Part shown: piece after piece, positions 51,515-60,880 of the stretch
Layout of the letters: every line of letters starts with the position of its first letter
How positions within the stretch are numbered: position 1 is the first letter of the stretch
Source: Bacteroidales bacterium
Lineage (GTDB): Bacteria; Bacteroidota; Bacteroidia; Bacteroidales; Lentimicrobiaceae
NCBI GenBank assembly: GCA_016709025.1
Contig: JADJEQ010000021.1
Span: forward strand, 1 to 64,000
Direction: 5' to 3'
Length of the DNA stretch: 64,000 bases
Notes under the pieces: model-generated
Seen by the model: the letters and a program-made list of their open reading frames with translations, nothing else
Database searches by the model: none
What the model was told of the DNA's origin: nothing
Translations under genes and position numbers: made by a program

Positions 51515-53206
51515 ATGAAAACTAACATAAAATCTTTCGCTGGCAAAATCATCCTCCTGCTGTTAACGGTGCTCCCCGTCTTTAATTCAGCGCTCTTTGC
51601 GCAGGGAATTAATGAGCAGGTAACAGTTGTGGCAGCATTCGAACCTACAGTGCCCGAAGCAGAAAAGATCACCATCAGTCCTTCACCTGACGAAACAACG
51701 GTGAAGCTTCCTGTAATGACCTATTCAATCGATCCGCTGCAGATGGAAACAACGCTAAAACCGGATGATATTACTGCCGTGAAACTGGTTGGAGAACCCC
51801 AGAAAAAGCTCTACCGGAATTATGCAAAAGTTGGTTTTGGTAATTATACGACGCCTTATGCAGAGTTCTTTGCCGGGTCGCTCCGTTCAAAAACCACTGC
51901 CTTTGGGATACATATGAAGCATTTATCATCGTCCGGTAAGATAAAGGATTACCCCAAAAGCAGCAACAGCCTGAACCTGATTCAACTCAACGGACAGCAA
52001 TTTACCGACAACCATACCATCAGTGCAGAAGCCGGATATCGCAGAAATGTGGTTCATCACTATGGTTTCAGGCCGGCTGAATTTGATTTTCCGGTCGATG
52101 AAGACGGACTTAAACAACGTTTCAACAGGCTGAATGCTTCGGCAGGAATAAAATCCAATTACACCGATCCCGATCAGCTTAACCACCGGCTTTCAATGGC
52201 GTTCAGCAACATCGGAGATCTGTTTGAAACCCGTGAATCGTTGATTTCAATCAGAGCTGCAGCCGATAAAAGGTTTGAGCTTTTTGACCTGACCGACTAC
52301 CAGGCGCTCAGTTTTGAAACCAACCTTGATTTCAGTGGTTACAAAGACAGCACGCTCAAACAAAAAAGCGCCTTGTTGTCATTCAAGCCATCCATCAGCA
52401 CTGAATTCAATGAGTATAAAGTATTGTTTGGCCTTGATTTCACCATTCAGGTTGATTCCATTTCGAAAGCATATCTTTTCCCCTTCCTTGAAGGGCAGGT
52501 GCGCGCGCTGGAGGATCAGCTGGTAATTACGGCCGGTATCACCGGAGGAATTGCCCGTAAAGGCTTTGATGAACTCAGCGATGTAAATCCTTTCATACAA
52601 TCGGTGCTTCCGCTTCAATATACCCGGGAGAAGTTTTCATTTTATGCCGGAGCCAGGGCCAGGGCCGGAAAGCATATAAACCTGACTGCCTCGTTCCGGA
52701 CCAGCAGCGTTGAAGATGAAGCTTTTTTCGTAAACGACCCGGAACTGCCTCTTTTTAACCGTTTTACCATTGTTTATAACGATGGTAGCGTACTGAAGGG
52801 CCGGTTTGAAGCTGAATATCAGACAGCCGAACGCATCAGGGTAAAGGCATTCGCAGGATTTGAAAAATGGTCACTTACCAACGGGGAAGATGCCTGGCAC
52901 AGGCCTGTATCCACTTTTGGTGCAGATGCTTATTATGACATCCAGAAAAAAATTATCGCACGTGCCGGCTTTACCTCCAGCGGAAAACAGCTGGCACGTA
53001 TCCCTTCGGCCGACAGGGAAGCAGGATTTGTTGCAGAAACCGTCAAGGGTTATACCGATCTGCATCTGGGCGTGGAGTATCGCTACACAAAGCTGCTTTC
53101 TGCCTTCCTGAACTTCAGCAACATTTTTGGCACCCGCTATTATCAATGGTATAATTATCCGGGCTACAGGTTTCAGCTGATGGGCGGTGTTTCCTATTCT
53201 TTCTGA
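51515..53206 (+). CDS. Plug-less TonB-receptor-like outer-membrane barrel protein (563 aa)
   Basis: Signal peptide (~1-30, SALFAQ), a short conserved leader (EQVTVVAAFEPTVPEAEKI, then a Pro/Asp-rich stretch, ~32-100), then alternating beta-strands to the end, finishing with GVSYSF, whose terminal Phe is the usual outer-membrane assembly signal. The barrel resembles TonB-dependent receptors but has no plug domain, so it is unlikely to be a classical transporter. Paired with the upstream TPR protein; together they may be an envelope or secretion complex (inference). Downstream is the palindromic repeat block. Confidence 0.82.
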   Translation: MKTNIKSFAGKIILLLLTVLPVFNSALFAQGINEQVTVVAAFEPTVPEAEKITISPSPDETTVKLPVMTYSIDPLQMETTLKPDDITAVKLVGEPQKKLYRNYAKVGFGNYTTPYAEFFAGSLRSKTTAFGIHMKHLSSSGKIKDYPKSSNSLNLIQLNGQQFTDNHTISAEAGYRRNVVHHYGFRPAEFDFPVDEDGLKQRFNRLNASAGIKSNYTDPDQLNHRLSMAFSNIGDLFETRESLISIRAAADKRFELFDLTDYQALSFETNLDFSGYKDSTLKQKSALLSFKPSISTEFNEYKVLFGLDFTIQVDSISKAYLFPFLEGQVRALEDQLVITAGITGGIARKGFDELSDVNPFIQSVLPLQYTREKFSFYAGARARAGKHINLTASFRTSSVEDEAFFVNDPELPLFNRFTIVYNDGSVLKGRFEAEYQTAERIRVKAFAGFEKWSLTNGEDAWHRPVSTFGADAYYDIQKKIIARAGFTSSGKQLARIPSADREAGFVAETVKGYTDLHLGVEYRYTKLLSAFLNFSNIFGTRYYQWYNYPGYRFQLMGGVSYSF

Positions 53207-53261
53207 AGGCTGTTTACGATTGTCTGAAAATGCCGGTGCTTTTTTGTAAAGGCACTGTCGC

Positions 53262-54046
53262 AAGTCTTATGTCCGCAAACCCTCTTTAAAAAAGTGCTGG
53301 CGCAAGTCTGCGACTTATGCCATGAAAGCCTCTTTAAAAAAGAGCGGCGCAAGTCTGTGACTTGTGCCCGGATTCTGTAATTTGTGATAAGCCTTGTAAA
53401 GAAAATAGTGCTGGCGCAAGTCTGTGACTTGTGCCTCAACTATTCCGAAATTGGACTCATCGCAGAGACTTTGAATGCTCGCAATGAATGAAATCCTATC
53501 GTATTTGCCTGTAAAATGAAATGGCACAAGTCACAGACTTGCGCCAGCGACAGCCATCGACCAGCAACCAGCAACTGTGACATGTGGCTGGATTCTGTAA
53601 TTTGTTAAAAGCCCTTTAAAGAAAACAGTGCTGGCGCAAGTCTGTGACTTGTGCCTGGATTCTAATTTGTGATAAGCCTTTTAAAGAAAATAGTGCTGGC
53701 GCAAGTCTGTGACTTGTGCCTCAACTATTCCGAAATTGGACTCATCGCAGAGACTTTGAATGCTCGCAATGAATGAAATCCTATCGTATTTGCCTGTAAA
53801 ATGAAATGGCACAAGTCGCACTGCGCAGCGGTTCTGTTTGTTAAAAGCCCTTTAAAAAAAGGTGCTGGCGCAAGTCTGTGCGCCCTTGAATGCTCCAATG
53901 AATGAAATCCTATCATTGCCTGTAAGATGGCACAAGTCACAGACTTGCGCCAGCGACTTTGAATGTTAACAATTGAATGAAATCTCATTCCATTAGCCTG
54001 TAACATGGATTGGAAAATAAATTGTCACAAGTCACAGACTTGCGCC
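53262..54046. repeat. 23-bp palindrome array (about eleven copies)
   Basis: The palindrome has arms GGCGCAAGTC and GACTTGTGCC around TGT. Copies start near 53299, 53346, 53413, 53523 (inverted), 53633, 53698, 53929 (inverted) and 54024 (inverted), with partial copies near 53265, 53808 and 53867. Spacers repeat too: a ~140-bp stretch at ~53395-53535 recurs almost unchanged at ~53680-53820. TTTAAAAAAA/TTTAAAGAAAA precedes many copies. No gene was found. Confidence 0.9.
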
Positions 54047-54175
54047 AGCGACAACCAGCGACCAGCCACCAGCAACCAGCCACCAGCAACCAGCGACCAG
54101 CAACCAGCGACCAGCCACCAGCCACCAGCGACCAGCAACCAGCAACCAGCAACCAGCAACCAGCAACCAGCGACT
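54045..54175. repeat. ACCAGCN heptamer array
   Basis: Some 17-18 consecutive heptamers of the form ACCAGCA, ACCAGCG and ACCAGCC follow the last palindrome copy. They lie 220 bases upstream of gyrB. Frames through it (Gln-Pro-Ala-Thr-Ser repeats) are artefacts. Confidence 0.92.
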
Positions 54176-54354
54176 ATTCAGAATTCCGGATAAGGCTGAA
54201 ATTTCGCATTTTTTTTGCAATTTAAGTTATCCTGAAACCATAGTCCTTGCTGTAAAGATCTGATAAATCAGCTTCATAATAAAATCATCTTTTTTGTTCA
54301 TAACTTCCTGTTAATTTGAAGCATTCCGGATGTAAAACCTAAGCTAAAAAAACG

Positions 54355-54362
54355 TACCTTTG
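54355..54362 (+). promoter_or_regulatory. -7 element of gyrB
   Basis: TACCTTTG (TAnnTTTG) lies 33 bases before the gyrB ATG. No -33 TTG at the usual distance is seen. Confidence 0.5.
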
Positions 54363-54394
54363 CATACTTCGAAATATACACTATTAAACTGAAT

Positions 54395-56386
54395 ATGAAC
54401 GAATTAAATAATCCTACTGAATCAACCGGAGCTGGCAGCAGAATTGGTACCGGCAACGGCAATTACACTGCAGAAAATATACAGGTTTTAGAAGGGCTCG
54501 AAGCTGTCCGTAAGCGTCCTGCCATGTACATCGGGGATATCAGTTCACGTGGGTTGCATCATCTTGTTTACGAGGTTATCGACAACTCAATTGATGAAGC
54601 GCTGGCAGGTTATTGCAATAACATTGAAGTAATCATCCATACTGATAATTCAATAACGGTTAGTGATAATGGGCGTGGTATTCCCACCGACCTTCACGAA
54701 AAGGAGAATCGTTCGGCCCTGGAAGTTGTTATGACCGTGCTGCACGCCGGTGGTAAATTTGACAAAGGCTCCTATAAAGTTTCCGGTGGTTTGCACGGAG
54801 TTGGTGTTTCCTGCGTCAACGCGCTTTCATCTGATCTTAAAGTAACTGTTTACAGGGAAGGGAAAATATTTGAGCAGGATTATCAGATCGGGAAACCGCT
54901 TTATCCTGTAAAAGTAGTGGGTACATCTGACAAAACAGGCACAACCGTGCATTTCAAGCCCGATAACACCATTTTTACACTTGAAGTTTACGATTTTGAA
55001 ATCCTTGCTTCCCGTCTGCGTGAACTGGCATTTCTGAACAAGCGCATCCGCCTCTCCATTGAGGATGAACGGGAAGTTGACGAAACGGGCAAAAATATTT
55101 CAGCGGTCTTTTATTCCGAGAACGGCTTACGCGACTTTATTGAATACCTTGACGGGATGCGCGAAAAACTCATGCCGGAACCGATCTATATTGAAGGTGA
55201 AAAGAATGATATACCGGTTGAAATCGCCATGCAGTATAATACTTCATTCAGCGAAAACATCCACTCTTACGTCAACAATATCAACACCCACGAGGGTGGA
55301 ACACACCTTGCCGGATTCCGCAGGGGGCTTACCCGCACACTGAAGAGCTATGCCGATAAATCCGGGATGCTTTCGAAACTCAAATTTGATATCAGTGGCG
55401 ATGATTTCCGCGAAGGACTCACGGCAATCATCTCTGTTAAAGTGCAGGAACCGCAGTTCGAAGGTCAGACCAAAACCAAACTTGGTAACAACGAGGTGAT
55501 GGGCGCCGTTGATGTGCTTGTTTCCGAACTGCTTACCTATTACCTTGAAGAACACCCCAAGGAAGCCCGCACCATTGTGAACAAAGTGATTCTTGCTGCC
55601 ACGGCCCGCCATGCTGCCCGCAAGGCCCGCGAACTGGTGCAGCGCAAGAATGTCTTGTCAGGATCGGGATTGCCCGGTAAACTGGCCGATTGCAGCGAAC
55701 GCGATCCGGCATTGTGTGAAATATACCTCGTGGAGGGAGACTCTGCAGGTGGAACGGCCAAACAGGGCCGTGACCGTAAGTTTCAGGCCATCCTGCCACT
55801 CAGGGGAAAAATCCTGAATGTGGAAAAAGCAATGCAGCACAAGATCTTCGACAACGAGGAAATCAAGAATATCTTCACAGCATTGGGTATTTCTATCGGT
55901 ACTGAAGAGGACAGCAAAGCACTCAACCTTACCAAATTGCGTTATCATAAGGTAGTGATTATGACCGATGCCGATGTTGACGGTAGCCATATTGCCACCC
56001 TTATTCTTACTTTCTTTTTCAGATACATGAAAGAACTGATTGAGAACGGATACGTGTACATTGCCACACCACCCCTTTATCTCATTAAAAAAGGGAACAA
56101 TGAGCGTTATTGCTGGAACGAGGAAGAACGTCAGGCTTATGTTGCCGAGCTCAGCGGCGGAAAGGAAAGCACCGTTCACATCCAGCGCTACAAAGGTTTG
56201 GGAGAAATGAACGCGGAGCAACTCTGGTTAACCACCATGAATCCGGAATTCAGGACCCTGAGGCAGGTAAACATAGACAATGGGACTGAAGCCGACCGTA
56301 TCTTCTCGATGCTGATGGGCGATGAAGTGCCTCCTCGCCGCGATTTTATTGAGAAAAACGCAAAATATGCGAAGATTGACGTCTAG
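54395..56386 (+). CDS. gyrB: DNA gyrase subunit B (663 aa)
   Basis: The ATPase subunit of gyrase, which with GyrA introduces negative supercoils. GHKL ATPase: YIGDISSRGLHHLVYEVIDNSIDEA, DNGRGIPTDLHEKE, SGGLHGVGVSCVNALS. Transducer with QTKTKLGN. TOPRIM: EGDSAGGTAKQGRDR, ILPLRGKILNVEKA and DADVDGSHI. C-terminal R-Y-K-G-L-G-E-M-N-A-E-Q-L-W. The length without the ~165-residue enterobacterial insertion is normal for Bacteroidota. The Q-R-Y-K-G-L-G-E-M-N block and the K-x-L-N-V-E-K segment are the GyrB rather than ParE type. It has its own promoter and a strong terminator, so it is monocistronic here; gyrA is not in the window. Confidence 0.97.
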   Translation: MNELNNPTESTGAGSRIGTGNGNYTAENIQVLEGLEAVRKRPAMYIGDISSRGLHHLVYEVIDNSIDEALAGYCNNIEVIIHTDNSITVSDNGRGIPTDLHEKENRSALEVVMTVLHAGGKFDKGSYKVSGGLHGVGVSCVNALSSDLKVTVYREGKIFEQDYQIGKPLYPVKVVGTSDKTGTTVHFKPDNTIFTLEVYDFEILASRLRELAFLNKRIRLSIEDEREVDETGKNISAVFYSENGLRDFIEYLDGMREKLMPEPIYIEGEKNDIPVEIAMQYNTSFSENIHSYVNNINTHEGGTHLAGFRRGLTRTLKSYADKSGMLSKLKFDISGDDFREGLTAIISVKVQEPQFEGQTKTKLGNNEVMGAVDVLVSELLTYYLEEHPKEARTIVNKVILAATARHAARKARELVQRKNVLSGSGLPGKLADCSERDPALCEIYLVEGDSAGGTAKQGRDRKFQAILPLRGKILNVEKAMQHKIFDNEEIKNIFTALGISIGTEEDSKALNLTKLRYHKVVIMTDADVDGSHIATLILTFFFRYMKELIENGYVYIATPPLYLIKKGNNERYCWNEEERQAYVAELSGGKESTVHIQRYKGLGEMNAEQLWLTTMNPEFRTLRQVNIDNGTEADRIFSMLMGDEVPPRRDFIEKNAKYAKIDV

Positions 56387-56408
56387 ACCCGTCAAATGAA
56401 TTAATTAA

Positions 56409-56434
56409 ACCGGCCGCGATGCCGGTTTTTTTTT
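56409..56434 (+). terminator. gyrB terminator
   Basis: ACCGGC and GCCGGT pair around a 6-base loop, followed by eight or more T, 22 bases after the stop. The rest of the gap to 56731 shows nothing recognisable. Confidence 0.9.
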
Positions 56435-56731
56435 GTCATTCAATCTGATGTCCTGATTTTAAGCCGACCCGGAGATCACTGAAATATACGGATCTAAAGC
56501 CAATACCTGTGGTTCATTTCCTCCGGATTAAATCGGTTTTCTTCAAATCAGGACATTGTTTTCAATCAAAGTCTCATACTTTTCAGGCTCATTTTTCGTT
56601 TTAATTACTCCGTAAACCAACAGTTTTCGATTGACCAGCCTGTGATTTTTTCAAGCACCGGTAAAATTTTCGAAAAAAATGGCGCAACTTTTGCTTTGGC
56701 AGGAAATCTTGTTTTTTAAACAGCAATCTAC

Positions 56732-57208
56732 ATGAAAAAGAGGGTTTTTTTATTCACCATCCTGTTAACAGCCTTTACCACCATGGGAATGGCTCAGAAC
56801 TATTCAACCGGGGCCGGCTTCCGACTGGGCAGTTTTAGTGGAATTACCGTAAAACATTTTATCTCCGGAACCAATGCTCTCGAAGGTATTGCATCCTTTC
56901 GCTGGGGCGGATTTGCAATCACCGGACTCTATGAATGGCAAAAACCAATCAGAGGTGCCAGGAACCTTGACTATTTCCTTGGCCTTGGCGGACACATCGG
57001 CTTCTGGGGCGACGAGTACTACTGGCACGATGATGGGCACCCCGGCTCGTATACCATCATCGGTGTAGATTTTATTGCCGGACTGGAATATACATTCCCC
57101 GGAGTTCCATTCAACGTCGGGCTTGACTGGAAGCCAGCCTTCAACCTGATCGGTGATACCCACTGGTGGGGCGACGGGTTGGCTATATCAATAAGATATA
57201 CCTTTTAG
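56732..57208 (+). CDS. Small outer-membrane beta-barrel-like protein (158 aa)
   Basis: Signal peptide (~1-21, MGMAQ). The mature ~137 residues alternate hydrophobic and polar residues with many Gly and aromatic residues (GFRLGSFSGITVKHF, ALEGIASFRWGGFAITGLYEW, YFLGLGGHIGFWGDEY, FIAGLEYTFPGVPFNVGLDW) and end with AISIRYTF, a C-terminal Phe typical of outer-membrane barrels. Probably an eight-stranded porin-like or OmpW/PagP-sized protein; function unknown. It stands alone between gyrB and a dispersed repeat. Confidence 0.8.
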   Translation: MKKRVFLFTILLTAFTTMGMAQNYSTGAGFRLGSFSGITVKHFISGTNALEGIASFRWGGFAITGLYEWQKPIRGARNLDYFLGLGGHIGFWGDEYYWHDDGHPGSYTIIGVDFIAGLEYTFPGVPFNVGLDWKPAFNLIGDTHWWGDGLAISIRYTF

Positions 57209-57211
57209 GTT

Positions 57212-57415
57212 AAGCTCAAAGTCAAAAGTATAAAGCTTAAAGTTGAATTGGTGTATTAATATTAATCATTGGGAAATTAACCTTCGCTTCTCTTTAAAAC
57301 TAACATTCGCATCAGATAAAAGCTCAAACCTGCCCGCGGCAGGCGGGGTTAAAAGTGTAAAGTTTAAAGTAAAATTGGGTTTAGTGTTAGTCCAGTGAAA
57401 TTAACTTTCTCTTCT
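57212..57415. repeat. ~83-bp dispersed repeat, two diverged copies
   Basis: Two copies (about 57212-57290 and 57320-57410) with AAGCTCAAAGT, TAAAGTTTAAAGT, AATTGG and GTGAAATTAACTTTC. They are more diverged than the copies near 32-33 kb. An embedded CCTGCCCGCGGCAGG palindrome separates them. Confidence 0.75.
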
Positions 57416-57425
57416 CAAAAACATA

Positions 57426-57450
57426 CCCTTAGCGTCCTCGCTAAGGGTTT
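57426..57450. terminator. Hairpin between convergent genes
   Basis: CCCTTAGCG and CGCTAAGGG form a perfect 9-bp stem with a 4-base loop, followed on the plus strand by TTTCTC. It may serve as a terminator for the barrel gene. Confidence 0.5.
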
Positions 57451-57550
57451 CTCAACTTTCTCAAACAATTACTCACCTATATTTGTTATAGGTCTGATTT
57501 TCAGAACTATCAAGGTGAAAAATAAGAAACCCAACGTTTCGAACGAATTC

Positions 57551-58273
57551 TTAATTTTTCTTTTGCTTCAGAAACCACTCGTACAATTCAGGGTTGTCAT
57601 AGGTTTCGGTCCAGCTATCGTGATTTGATAAGGGATAAATGGTAAATCTGGCTTCATTTCCGGCAGCTTTCAAAGCTATGATCATTTTTGAAACCTGATT
57701 GATTAAAACCACATCGTCGGCTGCGCCATGAAATACCCATACCGGCAACGATTTAATCTCACCTGCTCTTAACGGATAATTGCGGTTAATTCTGCCACAA
57801 ACAGGTGCGATGGCTGCGAAATAGTCAGGATGGGCCATTACCAGGTCCCAGGTAGCCCAGCCACCCATACTTAAACCGGTTAAATAAACCCTGGATTCGT
57901 CAATTTGGTATTCTGAAGCAATATACCTGATCAGTGCAAACAAGGTTTCTGTATCCCAATCGGTAGAATCAGGGCACTGTGGAGAAAGCACCACAAATGG
58001 GAATTTTTTCCCCGCTTCAATCAGTTTCGGAGGCCCGTGCACTTTCACCTTTTGAAGGTCGGATCCGCGTTCACCGGAACCATGAAGAAAAACCAGCAAG
58101 GGCCATTCCATTTCAGATTTTTCATCATAGCCATCGGGAAGATAAATCAGGTATGTAGATTCAACAGTGCGTTGAACAGTCCCTGTAAAGGAACCACTGC
58201 TCTGCTGACTTTCTTGTGCTGACGCTATAGTTGTTACAAATGTCAGAAATAATGGAATCAGGAGTAACTTCAT
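57551..58273 (-). CDS. Exported phospholipase/carboxylesterase-like hydrolase (240 aa)
   Basis: Signal peptide (~1-19, ASAQ). An alpha/beta-hydrolase of the type often annotated as prolyl oligopeptidase-like or dienelactone hydrolase-like: LIYLPDGYDEKSEMEWPLLVFLHG with oxyanion HGSGERG, FVVLSPQCPDSTDW, nucleophile elbow GLSMGG, FHGAADDVV with the acid, and NHDSW with the histidine, so the triad is complete. Likely a periplasmic or surface esterase; the closest functional relatives act on acylated polysaccharides or feruloyl esters, but the substrate is not shown by the sequence. Lone gene. Confidence 0.87.
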   Translation of the reverse strand: MKLLLIPLFLTFVTTIASAQESQQSSGSFTGTVQRTVESTYLIYLPDGYDEKSEMEWPLLVFLHGSGERGSDLQKVKVHGPPKLIEAGKKFPFVVLSPQCPDSTDWDTETLFALIRYIASEYQIDESRVYLTGLSMGGWATWDLVMAHPDYFAAIAPVCGRINRNYPLRAGEIKSLPVWVFHGAADDVVLINQVSKMIIALKAAGNEARFTIYPLSNHDSWTETYDNPELYEWFLKQKKN

Positions 58274-58572
58274 AAACTCAAATTTTTCGGCATTTATCTA
58301 AAACTACCTGTGATTGTCATGTGTAAAATGTTGCATCTGATAAAATGAAAGTTCCATCATATTATCGGATCTCTACCTGTCACAGACTGCATCTGGAAGA
58401 CGATCACTTTATTTTTTTAAGCCTCAGTCTGTTTCGACAAAGAGCCTAATGTTTACATCACTACGGCTAATTTATTGCATCATCTACAGGCAGATAAATT
58501 CATCAACCATCGCTCCTCTCACAGCTTTTCACTTTTTACTTTTTACGGGCAGGTTTAGACTTTTTACTTTTA
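58274..58572. other. Intergenic gap with a short ACTTTTT heptamer run
   Basis: Mostly unique AT-rich sequence. At the porin-proximal end (about 58528-58572) ACTTTTT heptamers occur twice, separated by ACGGGCAGGTTTAG. No gene or clear promoter was found. Confidence 0.5.
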
Positions 58573-60525
58573 CTAATCGTAGAACATCCATGAAATACCA
58601 AACTTAAGTCCTCTGTCAGGCATGGGATATCCGGGTACCATTATGTAATTGTAGCCGCTGAAACCGCTGTTGAGGTGTTTGGCAAGCAGATACATCCGCG
58701 CCCTTTTAACCCGGATGTTGATAAATCCATCTACATACGGATAATTCCCGGTGCTGACGCTGTTTTGCACATAGTACGACCGGAGAGCCGGCATATAGGC
58801 ATCGGCAAAAAATGCGGAATTATAGAGAACCGAAAAACCGGTATGCAGGTGAAGTGCCCGCTTGAAAACAGGAATGGAGAAGCTGCCGGTAAGTCTTCCG
58901 GCTATTTCAGGCAAATGAAGCACTGCGGATTTCGATACGTTTTGCCATACCCCGAATGCCTCAAAATTAAATTTGCCAAGTGTAAAGTCTGCCTGTCCCC
59001 AGGCCTGACTAACACTGAAAGATCCGTCATTGCGTTCAGGTTTTGCTTCCTGGTTAAAATACACCCAGTTTGTCAGGTTGTAATAATTAAAACCAGCTTT
59101 TACATTATTTCTTTGGTACATAGCGCGGCTGCCAAAGATGGTTTGTTGTCCGAAGGTGTTGTTCCAACTGAAGTGGTTTGAGTAATGAAACTGGTATAAA
59201 TAATCAGGTTGCAATGCGTCGAGTGAAACGGATGCGATGAGATTCCCCCAGGAAGCTGAGTTGTCGGCAGCAGGCAGGCTGAGCTTTGCTGACAAACCCT
59301 TATCTCCGTTAAAGGGATTTCCCTGTGTGAGCCATATTTTTCCTTCGGCACGCGCTACGCCAAAGGCATTGGCCGAAAGCCAGGCATACGGTGTAAGCCT
59401 TGTAAAATTCTTTGAAATCGAATCATTCCGGTAAACACTGATCGCATATTCAATACCGGCCCTCAGCAGCAGGGCTTTTTCCTGACCTTTGGTCCGGCCG
59501 ACCCCTCCCTCAAAGGAAATGTCATTGACGATTTCGTGATAATAGACAGAATCATAGGTATTCAACGAATCAATCAGAATTTCAGAATAATACCCTGATT
59601 TCGGATTGCCGTCTTTGTATAGGTTCGAATTTCGTGAATATGAAAAAGTATAGCTGAAATAATTGGTCCGGGCCGGGTTGTAATACCTTTGAATGGTGTC
59701 GGCATAGGGTTTAATTCTTAAACTGTCGGAATGGATGGTGTCTTTTGCCTGACCTGGTTTTCGTCCGAAATAATAGAACTGACGCAGAAAAACCCCGTAT
59801 TCCTTAATCTGGTTGTCAGCCTCCTCAAGGTTAATGGGAATTCGTGTTCTGTCTGTTTCGATATTTTCTGAAAAAAGGCTGTCGTATTTAATGCCGCCGT
59901 TTTCCCTCCACCGGAGACGGTTGTTGTGATAATTGGCAAGTGTAACAAGTCGTTCGTTGTCTGAAACAAATTGCCCCTGAATGGCAACACCCGAGTTGTC
60001 GGATTTTTGCCGGTCGTATAATCCCACGGAATTGATAATCCTTAAATCGACCCCGAGGGTAATACCGCGGGAGAGATTCTGAGCGTGGGTTACATTAAAT
60101 ATTTGCTCTTTCTCTTTGCCCATGGAATAAAACAAATGGGAGTAGGGCCCATGGATGTGATAAAAGTTGATATTGTCATTCCGGAGAAGGTAATTGCCGA
60201 AGTCTGAGGGTGCAAACCGAAATCCACTGGCAGGCTCAGGATCGAAAACCATTGATTTGTATGCAAGTCCGGCGTTGCCATTCAGCAGGTAAAGCCCGCT
60301 TTCCGATTCAGTAGGTATGTAAAATTGGAATCCTTTCAAAGATGTATCGGCAAGCCTGGTAAGGTTTTCACCCTTCCAACGGTTGCTGAGCGTTGCAGCA
60401 TAAACCGAAGCGGTGTCAGGCGAAGGAACAGACTGAGCTGCAGTTTCCTGATTCTGTGCGAATAAATTTCCGGGGGCAGTTTGAAAAAGAAGTAACAGAA
60501 GAAATAGTGAAAATAGTTGCCGCAT
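58573..60525 (-). CDS. Putative porin, Porin_10 type (650 aa)
   Basis: Signal peptide (~1-24, NLFAQ), an N-terminal ~60-residue leader, then ~550 residues of amphipathic beta-strands with many Tyr and Asn. FYHIHGPYSHLFYSMGKEKEQIFNV-type sequence followed by RGITLGVDLRIINSVGLYDRQKSDN is the usual opening block of the Bacteroidota putative porin family (PF14121). It ends KFGISWMFYD, one Asp past the aromatic end. Outer membrane; solute unknown. It is divergent from the heptamer-rich gap and the amylase gene. Confidence 0.87.
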   Translation of the reverse strand: MRQLFSLFLLLLLFQTAPGNLFAQNQETAAQSVPSPDTASVYAATLSNRWKGENLTRLADTSLKGFQFYIPTESESGLYLLNGNAGLAYKSMVFDPEPASGFRFAPSDFGNYLLRNDNINFYHIHGPYSHLFYSMGKEKEQIFNVTHAQNLSRGITLGVDLRIINSVGLYDRQKSDNSGVAIQGQFVSDNERLVTLANYHNNRLRWRENGGIKYDSLFSENIETDRTRIPINLEEADNQIKEYGVFLRQFYYFGRKPGQAKDTIHSDSLRIKPYADTIQRYYNPARTNYFSYTFSYSRNSNLYKDGNPKSGYYSEILIDSLNTYDSVYYHEIVNDISFEGGVGRTKGQEKALLLRAGIEYAISVYRNDSISKNFTRLTPYAWLSANAFGVARAEGKIWLTQGNPFNGDKGLSAKLSLPAADNSASWGNLIASVSLDALQPDYLYQFHYSNHFSWNNTFGQQTIFGSRAMYQRNNVKAGFNYYNLTNWVYFNQEAKPERNDGSFSVSQAWGQADFTLGKFNFEAFGVWQNVSKSAVLHLPEIAGRLTGSFSIPVFKRALHLHTGFSVLYNSAFFADAYMPALRSYYVQNSVSTGNYPYVDGFINIRVKRARMYLLAKHLNSGFSGYNYIMVPGYPMPDRGLKFGISWMFYD

Positions 60526-60548
60526 TTGCCAAATACTGATTGTTATTG

Positions 60549-60556
60549 CAAAGATA
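60549..60556 (-). promoter_or_regulatory. -7 element of the porin gene
   Basis: The minus strand reads TATCTTTG (TAnnTTTG), 24 bases before the ATG at 60525. Confidence 0.45.
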
Positions 60557-60564
60557 GAATAAAA

Positions 60565-60880
60565 GCCGTGAAGATGAGTGAAGAGTGAAAGAGTGAGTTG
60601 TTTTGAGTTAATTTTAGTGATTGAGAATTTTGAGTTAGTGAAAAGTGAATAGTGAAGAGTGATTGAGTAGTGAGTTATGAGTAGTGAGTAGTGAGTGCTG
60701 AGTTATGAATGCTGAGTTATGAGTAGCGAAGTAGTGAATAGTGAGTAGATGTGAGTAGTGAGTAGTGGGAAGGGGAGAGTGGGTTGTAGGGGAGAGTGGG
60801 TGAAGGGGAGAGTGGGTGAAGGAGAAGCCATTCACCAGTCACCAGTTATCAGGAACCAGAAACCAGAAACCAGAAACATC
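60565..60880. repeat. GAGTAGT heptamers, a 16-bp repeat and AGAAACC heptamers
   Basis: About 60565-60770 is made of GAGTGAA, GAGTAGT, GAGTTAT and GAGTGCT heptamers, the complement of the family at 3.7-4.1 kb. About 60769-60822 holds three copies of GGGGAGAGTGGGTGAA. About 60852-60879 holds GAAACCA heptamers. (ACTTTTT)n follows near 60987-61010. No gene was found. Confidence 0.85.

Noticed and set aside
53262..54046. CRISPR-like direct repeats of 23 bp
   Set aside because: The repeat occurs in both orientations, is palindromic throughout, and its spacers are repeated and of uneven length.
54005..54225. Reading frames coding Gln-Pro-Ala-Thr-Ser repeats
   Set aside because: They are translations of the ACCAGCN heptamer array in several frames, with no start context and no neighbouring gene logic.
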